DNA of 64,000 nt from Bacillus sp. RO1 (GTDB taxonomy: Bacteria > Bacillota > Bacilli > Bacillales > Bacillaceae_I), in assembly GCF_012524115.1 (NCBI RefSeq), contig NZ_JAAZWB010000078.1, forward strand, positions 1-64,000, read 5' to 3'. This document shows positions 8,677-16,753 of this stretch, piece after piece. Positions within the stretch are counted from its first letter, which is position 1, and each line of letters begins with the position of its first letter. Made by a program: the position numbers and the translations under genes. The notes beneath the pieces are model-generated. The model was not told the origin of the DNA, did no database searches, and worked only from the letters and a program-made list of their open reading frames with translations.

Positions 8677-9930
8677 TTACTCCAAAAAATCCTTCTGAAA
8701 ACTAGTCGTTATTTTAGCCTTTGAGCCCGCATCCGCAGTATTCTTATTCTTAATACCCCTTTTAATAATTCCCTTCCCAAATTTATCTTCTAGATCCTGA
8801 AGGGTTTTATGCAACGGTTCTTTTTTGGCATCCTCTTGAAACGTAAAAAGGTCCAACTGTTTAACGGAATCATCCTTTTCCACAAGTTCTTGAGCAGTTA
8901 CACCCAATAAACGTACAGGCTCTCCGTCCCAATGCTTTCTAAGCAAAAACATAGCAGCTTTTTTTATATCACTTTCACCTTCTATGGGGTTTGAAAGCTT
9001 TCGGCTCCTTGTCACAGTATGACGAATACCATACCTTATCATTAGCTGAATGTTATGGCTGAGTACTGATTTCCTCTTCATTCTTGCACTGACAGAAGAC
9101 GCAAGCTTCTCAATGGTCTTTTCCAACAAACGTTCATCGTCTGAATCTTTTGGTAAGGTAGTGGAGTTTCCGATACTTTTAAATTCAGAGACACTATCGG
9201 GATCAACTGGGCGATTATCCTCACCATTTGCTCGCTTTTTAAGCCTCTCTCCATTAATACCAAGCAGATGTTTTAGTTGATAATCATTGCCTTTAGCTAA
9301 TTCTCCTACTGTAGTGATATTGATTGTCTTTAATTTTTCAGCCGTCTTGGCCCCTACACCATGCATTTCACCCACATTCATTGGCCAAAGGATTTTCTCG
9401 ATTTCTCTTTTCCTAAGGATAGTAATTCCCATCGGCTTTTTCATATCTGAAGCCATCTTCGCCAAAAACTTATTCGGTGCAATTCCAATACTACACGGCA
9501 ATAATAACTCTTTGTGCAATCTCATCTGGATTTCCTCTGCAATTTGTAAGGGTGTTAAATGTCCAGAATAATTCGTGATGTCTATGTAACCTTCATCGAT
9601 GGAAACCGGTTCAACCAAGTCTGTATACTCTCTTAACAGATCAAACATGGCTTGGGAACTTTTTCTGTACCTATCAAAGTTTGGTTTTCGCACAATAAGA
9701 TGAGGACATTTTTGTCTTGCCTCCCATAGGGGCATCGTTGTTTTTACACCAAATGCTCTCGCTTCATAGCTACAAGTGACGATGATGCCTCTTCGCTCTT
9801 CTACATTTCCCGCAATTGCTACTGGCTTCCCCATAAGCAAGGGATCGTATGCCATTTCAACAGATGCATAAAAGCTATTCATATCCACATGGAAGATTAT
9901 TCGGTGTCCTTTTGTTGTTTTTCCACTCAT
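8677..9930 (-). CDS. dinB: DNA polymerase IV (Y family)
   Basis: 417-aa translesion polymerase, B. subtilis YqjH type. The palm motif FHVDMNSFYASVE holds the first catalytic Asp, and SIDEGYIDIT holds the Asp-Glu pair; helix-hairpin-helix and little-finger domains follow. QLDLF near the C-terminus is a sliding-clamp binding motif. The ATG at 9930 is chosen over an upstream GTG because AGGGTGG precedes it. It follows ohrR on the same strand after about 29 bp, so ohrR transcripts might read into it. No LexA box was seen upstream of it, unlike the small genes on the other side. Confidence 0.94.
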   Translation of the reverse strand: MSGKTTKGHRIIFHVDMNSFYASVEMAYDPLLMGKPVAIAGNVEERRGIIVTCSYEARAFGVKTTMPLWEARQKCPHLIVRKPNFDRYRKSSQAMFDLLREYTDLVEPVSIDEGYIDITNYSGHLTPLQIAEEIQMRLHKELLLPCSIGIAPNKFLAKMASDMKKPMGITILRKREIEKILWPMNVGEMHGVGAKTAEKLKTINITTVGELAKGNDYQLKHLLGINGERLKKRANGEDNRPVDPDSVSEFKSIGNSTTLPKDSDDERLLEKTIEKLASSVSARMKRKSVLSHNIQLMIRYGIRHTVTRSRKLSNPIEGESDIKKAAMFLLRKHWDGEPVRLLGVTAQELVEKDDSVKQLDLFTFQEDAKKEPLHKTLQDLEDKFGKGIIKRGIKNKNTADAGSKAKITTSFQKDFLE

Positions 9931-9959
9931 ACAATCCACCCTAAACTTCTCGGCCTATT

Positions 9960-10379
9960 TTAATTAACAACCAGCTTTGTCAGAAGTTCGCTTAATGCTT
10001 TTAGTTCATCAGTATTTAATGATACTTTTTCAAGAAATTTGTTTGGGATACACTCTACCTGTTTGTTTAAGTCCTTTCCTTTCGGAGTAAGAGTTATCAC
10101 AACACTTCGTTCATCTTTTTTAGAGCGACTTCTTGTAATTAATTGATTGGTTTCCATACGCTTTAACATTGGAGTTAATGTACCTGAATCAAGCATTAGC
10201 TTTTTACCTAACTCCTTCACAGAAATGGCATCCTTTTCCCACAATACCAAAAGTACTAGGTACTGAGAATAAGTTATTCCCAACTCATCTAAGTAAGCCC
10301 TATATAATTTCATCATTTTCTTTTCTGCGGAGTAAATTTTAAAGCAAAGTTGATTATCTAGTTTTAGGTTGCTATCCAT
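9960..10379 (-). CDS. ohrR: Organic peroxide sensor OhrR (MarR family)
   Basis: 139-aa MarR-type repressor. LDNQLCFKIY near the N-terminus carries the single peroxide-reactive cysteine (Cys12 here, Cys15 in B. subtilis OhrR). The winged helix spans about 45-110 (KELGKKLMLDSGTLTPMLKR). Oxidation by organic hydroperoxides should release it from DNA and derepress ohrA, which diverges from it. The ATG at 10379 has AAAGGAG upstream; an upstream in-frame start would add 15 unlikely residues. Confidence 0.9.
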   Translation of the reverse strand: MDSNLKLDNQLCFKIYSAEKKMMKLYRAYLDELGITYSQYLVLLVLWEKDAISVKELGKKLMLDSGTLTPMLKRMETNQLITRSRSKKDERSVVITLTPKGKDLNKQVECIPNKFLEKVSLNTDELKALSELLTKLVVN

Positions 10380-10462
10380 ACATATATCTCCTTTAAATCT
10401 CAATACTACTATTGTACAACTCACTTATCTTTTACACAAACTCCTTTTACACAACTTATTAG

Positions 10463-10491
10463 TTGACTAAGTCATTAATGGACGATATGAT
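10463..10491 (+). promoter_or_regulatory. Promoter of ohrA with probable OhrR site
   Basis: TTGACT at 10463-10468, exactly 17 nt, and TATGAT at 10486-10491. The imperfect palindrome TTAGTTGACTAA overlaps the -35 box and is a candidate OhrR operator, although it is not the classical TACAATT-type site. Confidence 0.72.
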
Positions 10492-10550
10492 AGTGAATAA
10501 TTAAGTTTTGCACAATATAATTTTAAACAATCAAAAGGAGTGGATTTCAC

Positions 10551-10970
10551 ATGGATGCATTATACACTGCGAAAGTAACAGCATCAGGCGGTAGAGCGGG
10601 AAAAATTAAAAGTGAAGATGGGACTTTAAATATTGACCTTGCAATGCCAAAATCATTGGGTGGGACAGGAAAAGAAGGCGCAACTAACCCAGAACAACTC
10701 TTTGCAGCAGGATATTCCGCTTGTTTTGACAGTGCACTAAACCTTGTTGCCCGCCAGGCACGCCAAAAAATTGAATCAGAAGTAATTGCAGAGGTCTCTA
10801 TTGGTAAAGATACTGATGGTGGTTTTAAATTGGCTGTCGTTTTAAATGTGAGCATAAGTGGTGTTACTCAAGAAGAAGCAGAAAAGCTTGTTAAACAGGC
10901 TCATGAAGTTTGCCCTTATTCAAAAGCTACAAGAGGAAACATTGAAGTTGAATTAGTAACTAATACCTAA
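10551..10970 (+). CDS. ohrA: Organic hydroperoxide resistance protein OhrA
   Basis: 139-aa Ohr/OsmC-family thiol peroxidase that reduces organic hydroperoxides, typically with lipoyl-linked reductants. The two catalytic cysteines are Cys58 (GYSACFDSAL) and Cys121 (HEVCPYSKAT). The length and Ohr-type signature are typical. RBS AAAGGAG precedes the ATG. The divergent ohrR gene is its likely regulator. The lipoyl enzymes of the bkd complex are encoded far away in this window, so any functional link is only inference. Confidence 0.95.
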   Translation: MDALYTAKVTASGGRAGKIKSEDGTLNIDLAMPKSLGGTGKEGATNPEQLFAAGYSACFDSALNLVARQARQKIESEVIAEVSIGKDTDGGFKLAVVLNVSISGVTQEEAEKLVKQAHEVCPYSKATRGNIEVELVTNT

Positions 10971-10999
10971 GAGTATTTTTACTTCTATAAATATCTAAA

Positions 11000-11030
11000 A
11001 AGACCACCGGCGATAAAGGCTGGTGGTCTT
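11000..11030. terminator. Terminator between ohrA and the convergent cheW-like gene
   Basis: AAGACCACC at 11000-11008 pairs with GGTGGTCTT at 11022-11030. It has A residues on the left and short T on the right, so it can serve both convergent genes. Confidence 0.82.
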
Positions 11031-11059
11031 GTAAGAAAAACTTATTTTTGTTTGAAATT

Positions 11060-11527
11060 CTATAAAGTAGAAGCTTCTACTGCATCCTTGATATGGTGGA
11101 TTTTTTCTAGGGTACCAATTAATTTATCAGGCTCGATAATTGCAATTAACCGACTATTAAGATTCACCATCCCACTTATATACGGAGAGGACTGTAACGC
11201 CAACACATTTAAATCCTTAATAACCTCTTTTTTCACATCTAGTATTTCCTTAGCATCTTCCACTAATAACCCTGCAGAAAGATCTGATGTTTGTACCACA
11301 ATTAAGCGCGTTTTATCATTCACTTCAACTGTACCAGAAAATAAAATATGCTTCACATCTAGAACTGGTATTAATTGACCCCTTACTTTCATAAGGCCTT
11401 TTAAATAAGCCTCCATTTCGGGTAGTGCAGTAACGGTTCCAAGCCTTTCAATGGAAACCACATATTCCACCGGTATACCATACTCTTCTTGATTTGCTTC
11501 AAAGATTACTAGTTTTTGGGATTCCAT
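11060..11527 (-). CDS. CheW-like chemotaxis coupling protein
   Basis: 155 aa made entirely of one CheW domain: KLVIFEANQEEYGIPVEYV opens the fold, GLMKVRGQLIPVLDV is the typical core, and GMVNLNSRLIAIIEPDKL closes it. CheW proteins link chemoreceptors to the kinase CheA. No chemoreceptor or kinase is nearby, so this is an orphan copy. No response-regulator domain follows, so it is not CheV. The ATG at 11527 has TAGGAG 8 nt upstream. Confidence 0.87.
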   Translation of the reverse strand: MESQKLVIFEANQEEYGIPVEYVVSIERLGTVTALPEMEAYLKGLMKVRGQLIPVLDVKHILFSGTVEVNDKTRLIVVQTSDLSAGLLVEDAKEILDVKKEVIKDLNVLALQSSPYISGMVNLNSRLIAIIEPDKLIGTLEKIHHIKDAVEASTL

Positions 11528-11578
11528 GACTTTTCTCCTATTCACCTTTTTTATCTATTATAAAACAAGGTATATAAA

Positions 11579-11602
11579 AAAGCTTGGCATTCACCAAGCT
11601 TT
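11579..11602 (-). terminator. Terminator of yqjE
   Basis: AAAGCTTGG at 11579-11587 pairs perfectly with CCAAGCTTT at 11594-11602. The minus strand runs into a T-run (A-run at 11576-11581). Confidence 0.85.
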
Positions 11603-11609
11603 CCAAACT

Positions 11610-12728
11610 TTATTTTGCTACTTCTTTCATGATACTAACAACCAGTTCAGTTGTTTTAATCAATTCTTCTATTGGCATTCTTTCATTTGTCGTATGAATT
11701 TCTTCGTATCCAACTGCAAGATTGACTGTTGGAACGCCAAAGCCTGCGATAACATTTGCATCACTGCCTCCGCCGCTACGTTGTAGTTCAGGCGTTCTTC
11801 CGATCTCCGTAACCGCACGCTTAGCCACTTCCACCACATGATCGCCATCAGCAAATTTGAAACCTGGGTACATAACGTCTACCGTTACTTCCGCACGGCC
11901 ACCCATGTCTGCTGCAACGCTTTCAAATGCATCCTTCATTTTTGCCACTTGCGCTTCCATTTTTTCAGGAACTAAAGAACGTGCTTCTGCTAAAATATCC
12001 ACACGGTCGCACACGATATTTGTTGGACCGCCACCTTCAAAACGTCCGATGTTTGCAGTCGTTTCTTCGTCAATACGGCCCAATGGCATTTTGGCGATGG
12101 ATTTAGCAGCAATTGTAATCGCAGAAATTCCTTTTTCCGGTGCAACTCCAGCATGAGCCGTCTTACCGTATATCGTTGCTTTTACTTTAGCTTGTGTTGG
12201 TGCTGCAACAATAATGTTTCCAACTGTTCCATCGCTATCAAGGGCAAAACCGAATTTCGCAGTTACTAAAGCTGGATCTAGAGCTTTTGCTCCTACAAGA
12301 CCGGATTCTTCACCGACTGTGATGACGAACTCAATTTTTCCGTGTTCTATGTTATTTTCTTTTAGTACTTTCACCGCTTCAAGCATGGCAGCAAGTCCTG
12401 CTTTATCATCAGCTCCAAGGATAGTCGTACCGTCAGTCACAATGTAACCGTCTTTAATGGATGGTTTGATTCCCTTACCTGGAACCACTGTGTCCATATG
12501 GGACGTGAAATAGATGGTATCGACACCATCTTTTGTTCCTTCAAGTGTACAGATTAAGTTACCTGCACCATGTCCCGTTTCATTCATGGTATCATCTTCT
12601 ACTACATGGACACCAAGAGCAGAAAATTTTTCTTTTAATACTTTGCAAATTTCTGCTTCAAATTTTGTTTCTGAGTCCACCTGTACAAGCTCTAAAAATT
12701 CTTCGACAAGTCTGTCTCTGTTAATCAT
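11610..12728 (-). CDS. yqjE: M20/M42-type tripeptidase-like aminopeptidase YqjE
   Basis: 372-aa dizinc peptidase of the PepT group. Metal-site motifs are FTSHMDTVVPG, LGADDKAGLAAM and TVGEESGLVGA; RSGGGSDANV carries a further active-site segment. It probably removes N-terminal residues from small peptides in the cytosol. The size matches B. subtilis YqjE, and it follows yqjD in the same order as there. The ATG at 12728 is preceded by AGGAGG. A GNAT gene sits between yqjD and yqjE. Confidence 0.88.
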   Translation of the reverse strand: MINRDRLVEEFLELVQVDSETKFEAEICKVLKEKFSALGVHVVEDDTMNETGHGAGNLICTLEGTKDGVDTIYFTSHMDTVVPGKGIKPSIKDGYIVTDGTTILGADDKAGLAAMLEAVKVLKENNIEHGKIEFVITVGEESGLVGAKALDPALVTAKFGFALDSDGTVGNIIVAAPTQAKVKATIYGKTAHAGVAPEKGISAITIAAKSIAKMPLGRIDEETTANIGRFEGGGPTNIVCDRVDILAEARSLVPEKMEAQVAKMKDAFESVAADMGGRAEVTVDVMYPGFKFADGDHVVEVAKRAVTEIGRTPELQRSGGGSDANVIAGFGVPTVNLAVGYEEIHTTNERMPIEELIKTTELVVSIMKEVAK

Positions 12729-12802
12729 ATGTATGTTCCTCCTACTACTTTTTGAATCCCATCCTATTATAACCTATTCATGTGATTTTTTCCTTGATCA
12801 AC

Positions 12803-13291
12803 CTAATTATTCGGTAAAGTAGCGGTATCAAATTCTTGGATAGACCTTCTATATTCATCGTAACGCTCTGTAAAAGTATTACTGGTATATTCTTTGATTG
12901 TTTTTCTCCAAAAAGCCTGAGCTGGATAGTTATTTTCAATCTGGAAAATTTGCCATTTACCAGGGAACATAGAAAACAGCTGTTGAGAAGCTATTGTTCC
13001 CACCCCTTTTCCATGAAACTTTCTCAGGACAAAAAACTCTTCTATTACGTTTGGTGAATCTCCTTGTCCCTCTTCAACCAAGGCAAACCCGGCAAGTTCT
13101 TCTCCAGATTTAATAAAATACGCATGATACTCATTGTTATTCCAATACTTGTCCAGATCAAATGGTTTATACTTTCCATCCGATTCTAAAGTAATTTGTT
13201 TATTAAATCTTGTGAACTCGTATATATAAAATTGAATAATATTATGAAGAACTTCTTCCTCGGCTTGACTTACTTTTACCAGATTAATCAT
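12803..13291 (-). CDS. GNAT family N-acetyltransferase
   Basis: 162 aa with a GNAT core: FVLRKFHGKGVGTIA is the acetyl-CoA-binding motif A, and NNYPAQAFWRK matches motif B. The substrate is unknown. The yqjD terminator just upstream (13319-13347) implies its own promoter, although none was found. An insertion here relative to the yqjD-yqjE order of B. subtilis. Confidence 0.83.
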   Translation of the reverse strand: MINLVKVSQAEEEVLHNIIQFYIYEFTRFNKQITLESDGKYKPFDLDKYWNNNEYHAYFIKSGEELAGFALVEEGQGDSPNVIEEFFVLRKFHGKGVGTIASQQLFSMFPGKWQIFQIENNYPAQAFWRKTIKEYTSNTFTERYDEYRRSIQEFDTATLPNN

Positions 13292-13318
13292 GTCATTCTT
13301 CCCCTTTTTAGCTTAAAA

Positions 13319-13347
13319 AGATAGTAGGCTTTTTCCACCTACTATCT
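13319..13347 (-). terminator. Terminator of yqjD
   Basis: AGATAGTAGG at 13319-13328 and CCTACTATCT at 13338-13347 form a perfect 10-bp stem. The minus strand then reads T-rich (A-run at 13315-13319). Confidence 0.88.
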
Positions 13348-13358
13348 CTTCTGATGAA

Positions 13359-14912
13359 TTATAGTGGGATATTCCCGTGTTTTTTATATGGTCTTGTTTC
13401 CTTTTTATTGCGAAGCATTTCTAGTGATTGTATCAATTTAATCCTTGTCTCTCTTGGATCAATCACATCATCTACCATTCCTTGGCTTGCGGCGACATAT
13501 GGGTTGGCAAACTTTTCACGATACTCTTCAATCTTCTGGGCGCGTGTCTCTTCTGGATTATCACTCTCATTGATTTCACGGGCAAAGATGATGTTTGCAG
13601 CTCCTTGAGGACCCATTACAGCAATTTCCGCATTCGGCCATGCAAAGACAAGGTCGGCACCAATGGATTTACTGTTTAGGGCTACATATGCGCCTCCATA
13701 AGCTTTTCGCAAAATCACGGTAAGCTTTGGTACAGTCGCTTCTGAATAAGCGTAAAGGATTTTCGCACCATGACGGATGATCCCGCCGTGCTCTTGTTTT
13801 ACGCCTGGAAAGAATCCAGTAACATCTTCAAACGTAATCAACGGAATATTGAAAGAATCGCAGAAACGAATGAATCTGGATGCTTTATCAGAAGAATCTA
13901 TGTCAAGGCCGCCTGCCATCACTTTTGGCTGATTACAAACAAGTCCTACGACTTCTCCCTTCAGTCTTGCCAATCCAACTACGATATTTTTTGCAAAATC
14001 TTTATGAACTTCCATGAACGATCCTTCATCCACGACCTGGTTGATGACAATTCGAACATCATAAGGTCTGATTGCGTCAAACGGGATGGCATCTGCTAAA
14101 TCTGGACGATAGTCATCACCTTGTTCACAAGAAATTCTTTCCGGCTTTTCTTCATTGTTTTGTGGAAGGTAACTTAGCAGATTTCGCACCTGTGCCAGCA
14201 CTTCTTCCTCCGAAGAACTGGAAAAATGTGCATTGCCGCTTATCGCGTTATGTACTTTTGCTCCACCAAGGCCTTCTGAACTGATTTTCTCCCCTGTTAC
14301 CGTTTCAATTACCTTTGGTCCCGTGATAAACATTTGACTCGTCTTTTCCACCATGAATACAAAATCAGTAATTGCCGGGGAGTAAACGGCACCGCCAGCA
14401 CAAGGTCCCATAATCACCGAAATCTGTGGGATTACTCCAGAATAGATGGAGTTTCTATAAAAAATGTGACCATATCCATCTAAAGAAAGAACACCTTCCT
14501 GAATTCTTGCTCCCCCTGAATCATTCAAGCCGACAATCGGCGCACCATTTTTCGCTGCCATATCCATGACATTGGCAATTTTCTTTGCATGCATTTCCCC
14601 TAGGGCTCCACCAAATACCGTGAAGTCTTGGGAAAATAGATAGATTGGTTTGCCGTTCACTTTTCCATAACCTGTAACGACCCCGTCTCCAGGACCTTTT
14701 TTCCCCTGCAATCCAAAGTCATTGCAACGGTGTTCAATAAATGGATTAAGTTCTACAAAAGTCCCCTCATCCACCAAAAGCTCAATTCGCTCTCTTGCAG
14801 TTAATTTCCCTTTTTCATGTTGCTTATCAATGCGATCATCTCCACCGCCAAGTTCTACTTCGCGACGTTTGTCATATAGCTCGTTTATTTTTTCATAGAT
14901 ATCAATTGTCAT
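13359..14912 (-). CDS. yqjD: Acyl-CoA carboxylase carboxyltransferase subunit YqjD
   Basis: 517-aa subunit of the propionyl-CoA carboxylase beta / methylmalonyl-CoA decarboxylase alpha family, with two crotonase-fold halves. Visible motifs include GKLTARERIELL, DSGGARIQEGV (N-terminal oxyanion site), GPCAGGAVYSPA and RKAYGGAYVAL. It moves carboxyl between biotin and propionyl-CoA; no biotin carboxylase or BCCP gene is nearby, so partners must be encoded elsewhere. The ATG at 14912 overlaps the mce stop by 11 nt, indicating coupling. With Mce and MutAB it could carry propionyl-CoA to succinyl-CoA. Confidence 0.9.
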   Translation of the reverse strand: MTIDIYEKINELYDKRREVELGGGDDRIDKQHEKGKLTARERIELLVDEGTFVELNPFIEHRCNDFGLQGKKGPGDGVVTGYGKVNGKPIYLFSQDFTVFGGALGEMHAKKIANVMDMAAKNGAPIVGLNDSGGARIQEGVLSLDGYGHIFYRNSIYSGVIPQISVIMGPCAGGAVYSPAITDFVFMVEKTSQMFITGPKVIETVTGEKISSEGLGGAKVHNAISGNAHFSSSSEEEVLAQVRNLLSYLPQNNEEKPERISCEQGDDYRPDLADAIPFDAIRPYDVRIVINQVVDEGSFMEVHKDFAKNIVVGLARLKGEVVGLVCNQPKVMAGGLDIDSSDKASRFIRFCDSFNIPLITFEDVTGFFPGVKQEHGGIIRHGAKILYAYSEATVPKLTVILRKAYGGAYVALNSKSIGADLVFAWPNAEIAVMGPQGAANIIFAREINESDNPEETRAQKIEEYREKFANPYVAASQGMVDDVIDPRETRIKLIQSLEMLRNKKETRPYKKHGNIPL

Positions 14913-15321
14913 GTTGTTTCGCCGCCTTTTCACAGAATTCTACCAGTACGCCATTGCTTGCTTTTGGGTGCATGAAAGCGATATTCGCTCCTCCTGCCCC
15001 GATTCGGGATTGCTTGTCAATCATCGGAATTCCCTTTTCAACCATTTCTTGAATTCTGTCTTCTATAGAATCTACACTTAAGGCTACGTGGTGAATTCCT
15101 TCCCCACGCTTTTCGATAAACTTGGCAACCGGACTATCCGGGGAGGTCGGTTCCAATAGCTCCAGCTTGCAATTTCCGGCATTGATAAATGCCACTCTTA
15201 CCCTTTGCTCCGCTACATGTTCCACGGCTTCAAAGGTCAACCCCAAAGTCTCTGTATAAAATGGAAGCGCTGTCTCAATGGAGCTTACAGCGATCCCAAT
15301 ATGATTTACATTTTTAATCAT
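14902..15321 (-). CDS. mce: Methylmalonyl-CoA epimerase
   Basis: 139-aa glyoxalase/VOC-fold epimerase (YqjC). Metal ligands are seen as His7 in VNHIGIAV, a Gln in EQRVRVAF, His in GIHHVALSV and Glu in LVEFC. It interconverts the methylmalonyl-CoA epimers between the carboxylase (YqjD) and the mutase. The ATG at 15321 has AAGGGGG upstream; the upstream extension is rejected. It forms an operon with yqjD through an 11-nt overlap. The mutase genes lie about 33 kb away in the same window. Confidence 0.92.
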   Translation of the reverse strand: MIKNVNHIGIAVSSIETALPFYTETLGLTFEAVEHVAEQRVRVAFINAGNCKLELLEPTSPDSPVAKFIEKRGEGIHHVALSVDSIEDRIQEMVEKGIPMIDKQSRIGAGGANIAFMHPKASNGVLVEFCEKAAKQHDN

Positions 15322-15481
15322 GCCAATCCCCCTTGTTGTATGTCCCCTAACTATGACTCTATAACATTTCGACTTTTTGTGCAAAATTCCTTCCTTTTTC
15401 GTCTAGAATCCTAACTTGAGAAAGAATTGAAATCCATGTAAAATAGGGATAGTAGAATAAATGGGGAGTGAATGAACTCAA

Positions 15482-15577
15482 ATGATGAATCGCAAATTCC
15501 AAAAGGTTGTCGTATATTTAATGATCGGCGTTATGCTTATTACGACACTATTAGCTGGAGCTTCCATGTTTTTTTAA
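15482..15577 (+). CDS. Prli42-like stressosome miniprotein
   Basis: A 31-aa frame with a basic start (MMNRKFQK) and one hydrophobic helix (VVVYLMIGVMLITTLLAG), ending in SMFF. This is the layout of Prli42, the membrane miniprotein that anchors the stressosome in Listeria and has counterparts in Bacillus. An SD-like GGGAG is about 14 nt upstream, somewhat far. A strong terminator follows. A longer overlapping frame starting at 15472 is rejected. Confidence 0.65.
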   Translation: MMNRKFQKVVVYLMIGVMLITTLLAGASMFF

Positions 15578-15594
15578 TAGATTGGCAAACAAAA

Positions 15595-15627
15595 ACGAGC
15601 CAGAGATTATTCTTGACTCGTTTTTTT
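15595..15627 (+). terminator. Terminator after the Prli42-like gene
   Basis: ACGAGCCAGA at 15595-15604 pairs, with one mismatch and a wobble, with CTTGACTCGT at 15612-15621, followed by T residues to 15627. It shows that the short gene upstream is transcribed. Confidence 0.8.
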
Positions 15628-15628
15628 A

Positions 15629-15994
15629 TTAGCTGTAAAGCTTTAAAAGGGAGTCAATATTGAACAGAAAAGCTACAAACACAACATTTATAAGCAATGT
15701 AATGATATATTCTTTAGATTCCTTAATATAAATATATTGGATGATTGCCTGAAGCCAAAACAGAAGGGTAAAAAAGATAACAAAGAGAAGCTTCAGTTGA
15801 AGTATACCTGTTTCAATAACGGCCGGGTACATAATAAAAATTAAAATGGCACAGATAATTCGGCCGAGCATATCGATTTTCTTTCCTTTTGGATCTGTTA
15901 GCTTCGCACGTTTTATTCCCAGTAACTTTCTTACAACCACGTCAATAAAAACCAGTGCAACTGCAATTGTTAACATCAACCACACAAAAGTCAT
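15629..15994 (-). CDS. Four-helix membrane protein, DUF4181-like
   Basis: 121 aa with four predicted transmembrane segments (about 3-20, 44-62, 68-88 and 97-118) and a basic cytosolic loop after the first (RKLLGIKRAKLTDPKGKK). The loop followed by IDMLGR resembles the DUF4181 family, whose function is unknown. It faces the Prli42-like gene convergently and shares its terminator region. The repeat array 2 begins shortly upstream of its start. Confidence 0.6.
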   Translation of the reverse strand: MTFVWLMLTIAVALVFIDVVVRKLLGIKRAKLTDPKGKKIDMLGRIICAILIFIMYPAVIETGILQLKLLFVIFFTLLFWLQAIIQYIYIKESKEYIITLLINVVFVAFLFNIDSLLKLYS

Positions 15995-16050
15995 ACCAAC
16001 ACCACACTCCTATAAACTCTTCTAAATTGCGCAATTAGTACCAACATAAA

Positions 16051-16651
16051 AGGGACTTCTGATTCTCGGGTTCTCTTCACAGAGGTCTTCACACGCTCTA
16101 TCAGGACTTCTCTTCCTCGATTTCCCACTAGCAGAGGTCTTTATACGCTCTATGAGGACTTCTCTTCCTCCGGTTCCCACTCGCAGAGGTCTTCATGCGC
16201 TCTATCAGGACTTCTCTTCCTCCGGTTCCCGCTCGTAGAGGTCTTCATGCGCTCTATCAGGACTTCTCTTCCTCGATTTCCCACTAGCAGAGGTCTTCAT
16301 GCGCTCTATCAGGACTTCTCTTCCTCCGGTTCCCGCTGACAGAGGTCTTCATGCGCTCTATCAGGACTTCTCTTCCTCCGGTTCCCGCTCGCAGAGGTCT
16401 TCATGCGCTCTAGCAGGACTTCTCTTCCTCGAGTTCCCTCTAGCAGAGGTCTTCATGCGCTCTATCAGGACTTCTCTTCCTCCGGTTCCCTCTCACAGAG
16501 GTCTTCATGCGCTCTATCAGGACTTCTCTTCCTCCGGTTCCCACTCGCAGAGGTCTTCATGCGCTCTATCAGGACTTCTCTTCCTCGATTTCCCGCTCGC
16601 AGAGGTCTTCATGCGCTCTATGAGGACTTCTCTTCCTGCGGTTCCTCTTCC
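16051..16651 (+). repeat. Tandem 52-bp hairpin repeat, array 2
   Basis: Eleven units begin at 16081 and recur every 52 bp without drift up to 16601, with a partial unit before the first. Each has AGAGGTCTTCAT, GCGCTCT, ATCAGGACTTC (a few units ATGAGGAC) and a linker TTCCTCCGGTTCCC or CGATTTCCC. The inverted repeat is less perfect than in arrays 3 and 4 but can pair with wobbles in plus-strand RNA. 52 is not a multiple of three, so successive units fall in different frames and ORFs through it are artefacts. It lies between dctM and the DUF4181-like gene. The remaining 100 bp to dctM hold the palindrome TACGTATACGTA and a terminator. Confidence 0.95.
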
Positions 16652-16726
16652 CAAGAAAATCTATCTCTTAGTAATACGTATACGTAAGAAAATACCTAGA
16701 GTTTCATTTATTTTCCAAAAATTAAA

Positions 16727-16749
16727 AACCGAACCAATTCGGTCCGGTT
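16727..16749 (-). terminator. Terminator of the catabolic/TRAP operon
   Basis: AACCGAACC at 16727-16735 pairs with GGTCCGGTT at 16741-16749 (one mismatch). The minus strand continues into T-rich sequence. It ends the minus-strand operon just after dctM. Confidence 0.82.
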
Positions 16750-16753
16750 AGCC

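Noticed and set aside
15472-15663. 63-aa ORF starting 10 nt before the Prli42-like gene
   Set aside because: It runs through the terminator and into the convergent gene; its product shows no sensible pattern.
16299-16751. Arg/Ser-rich ORFs in the 52-bp array
   Set aside because: The frame passes the same DNA unit in three different reading frames, the mark of a non-coding repeat.
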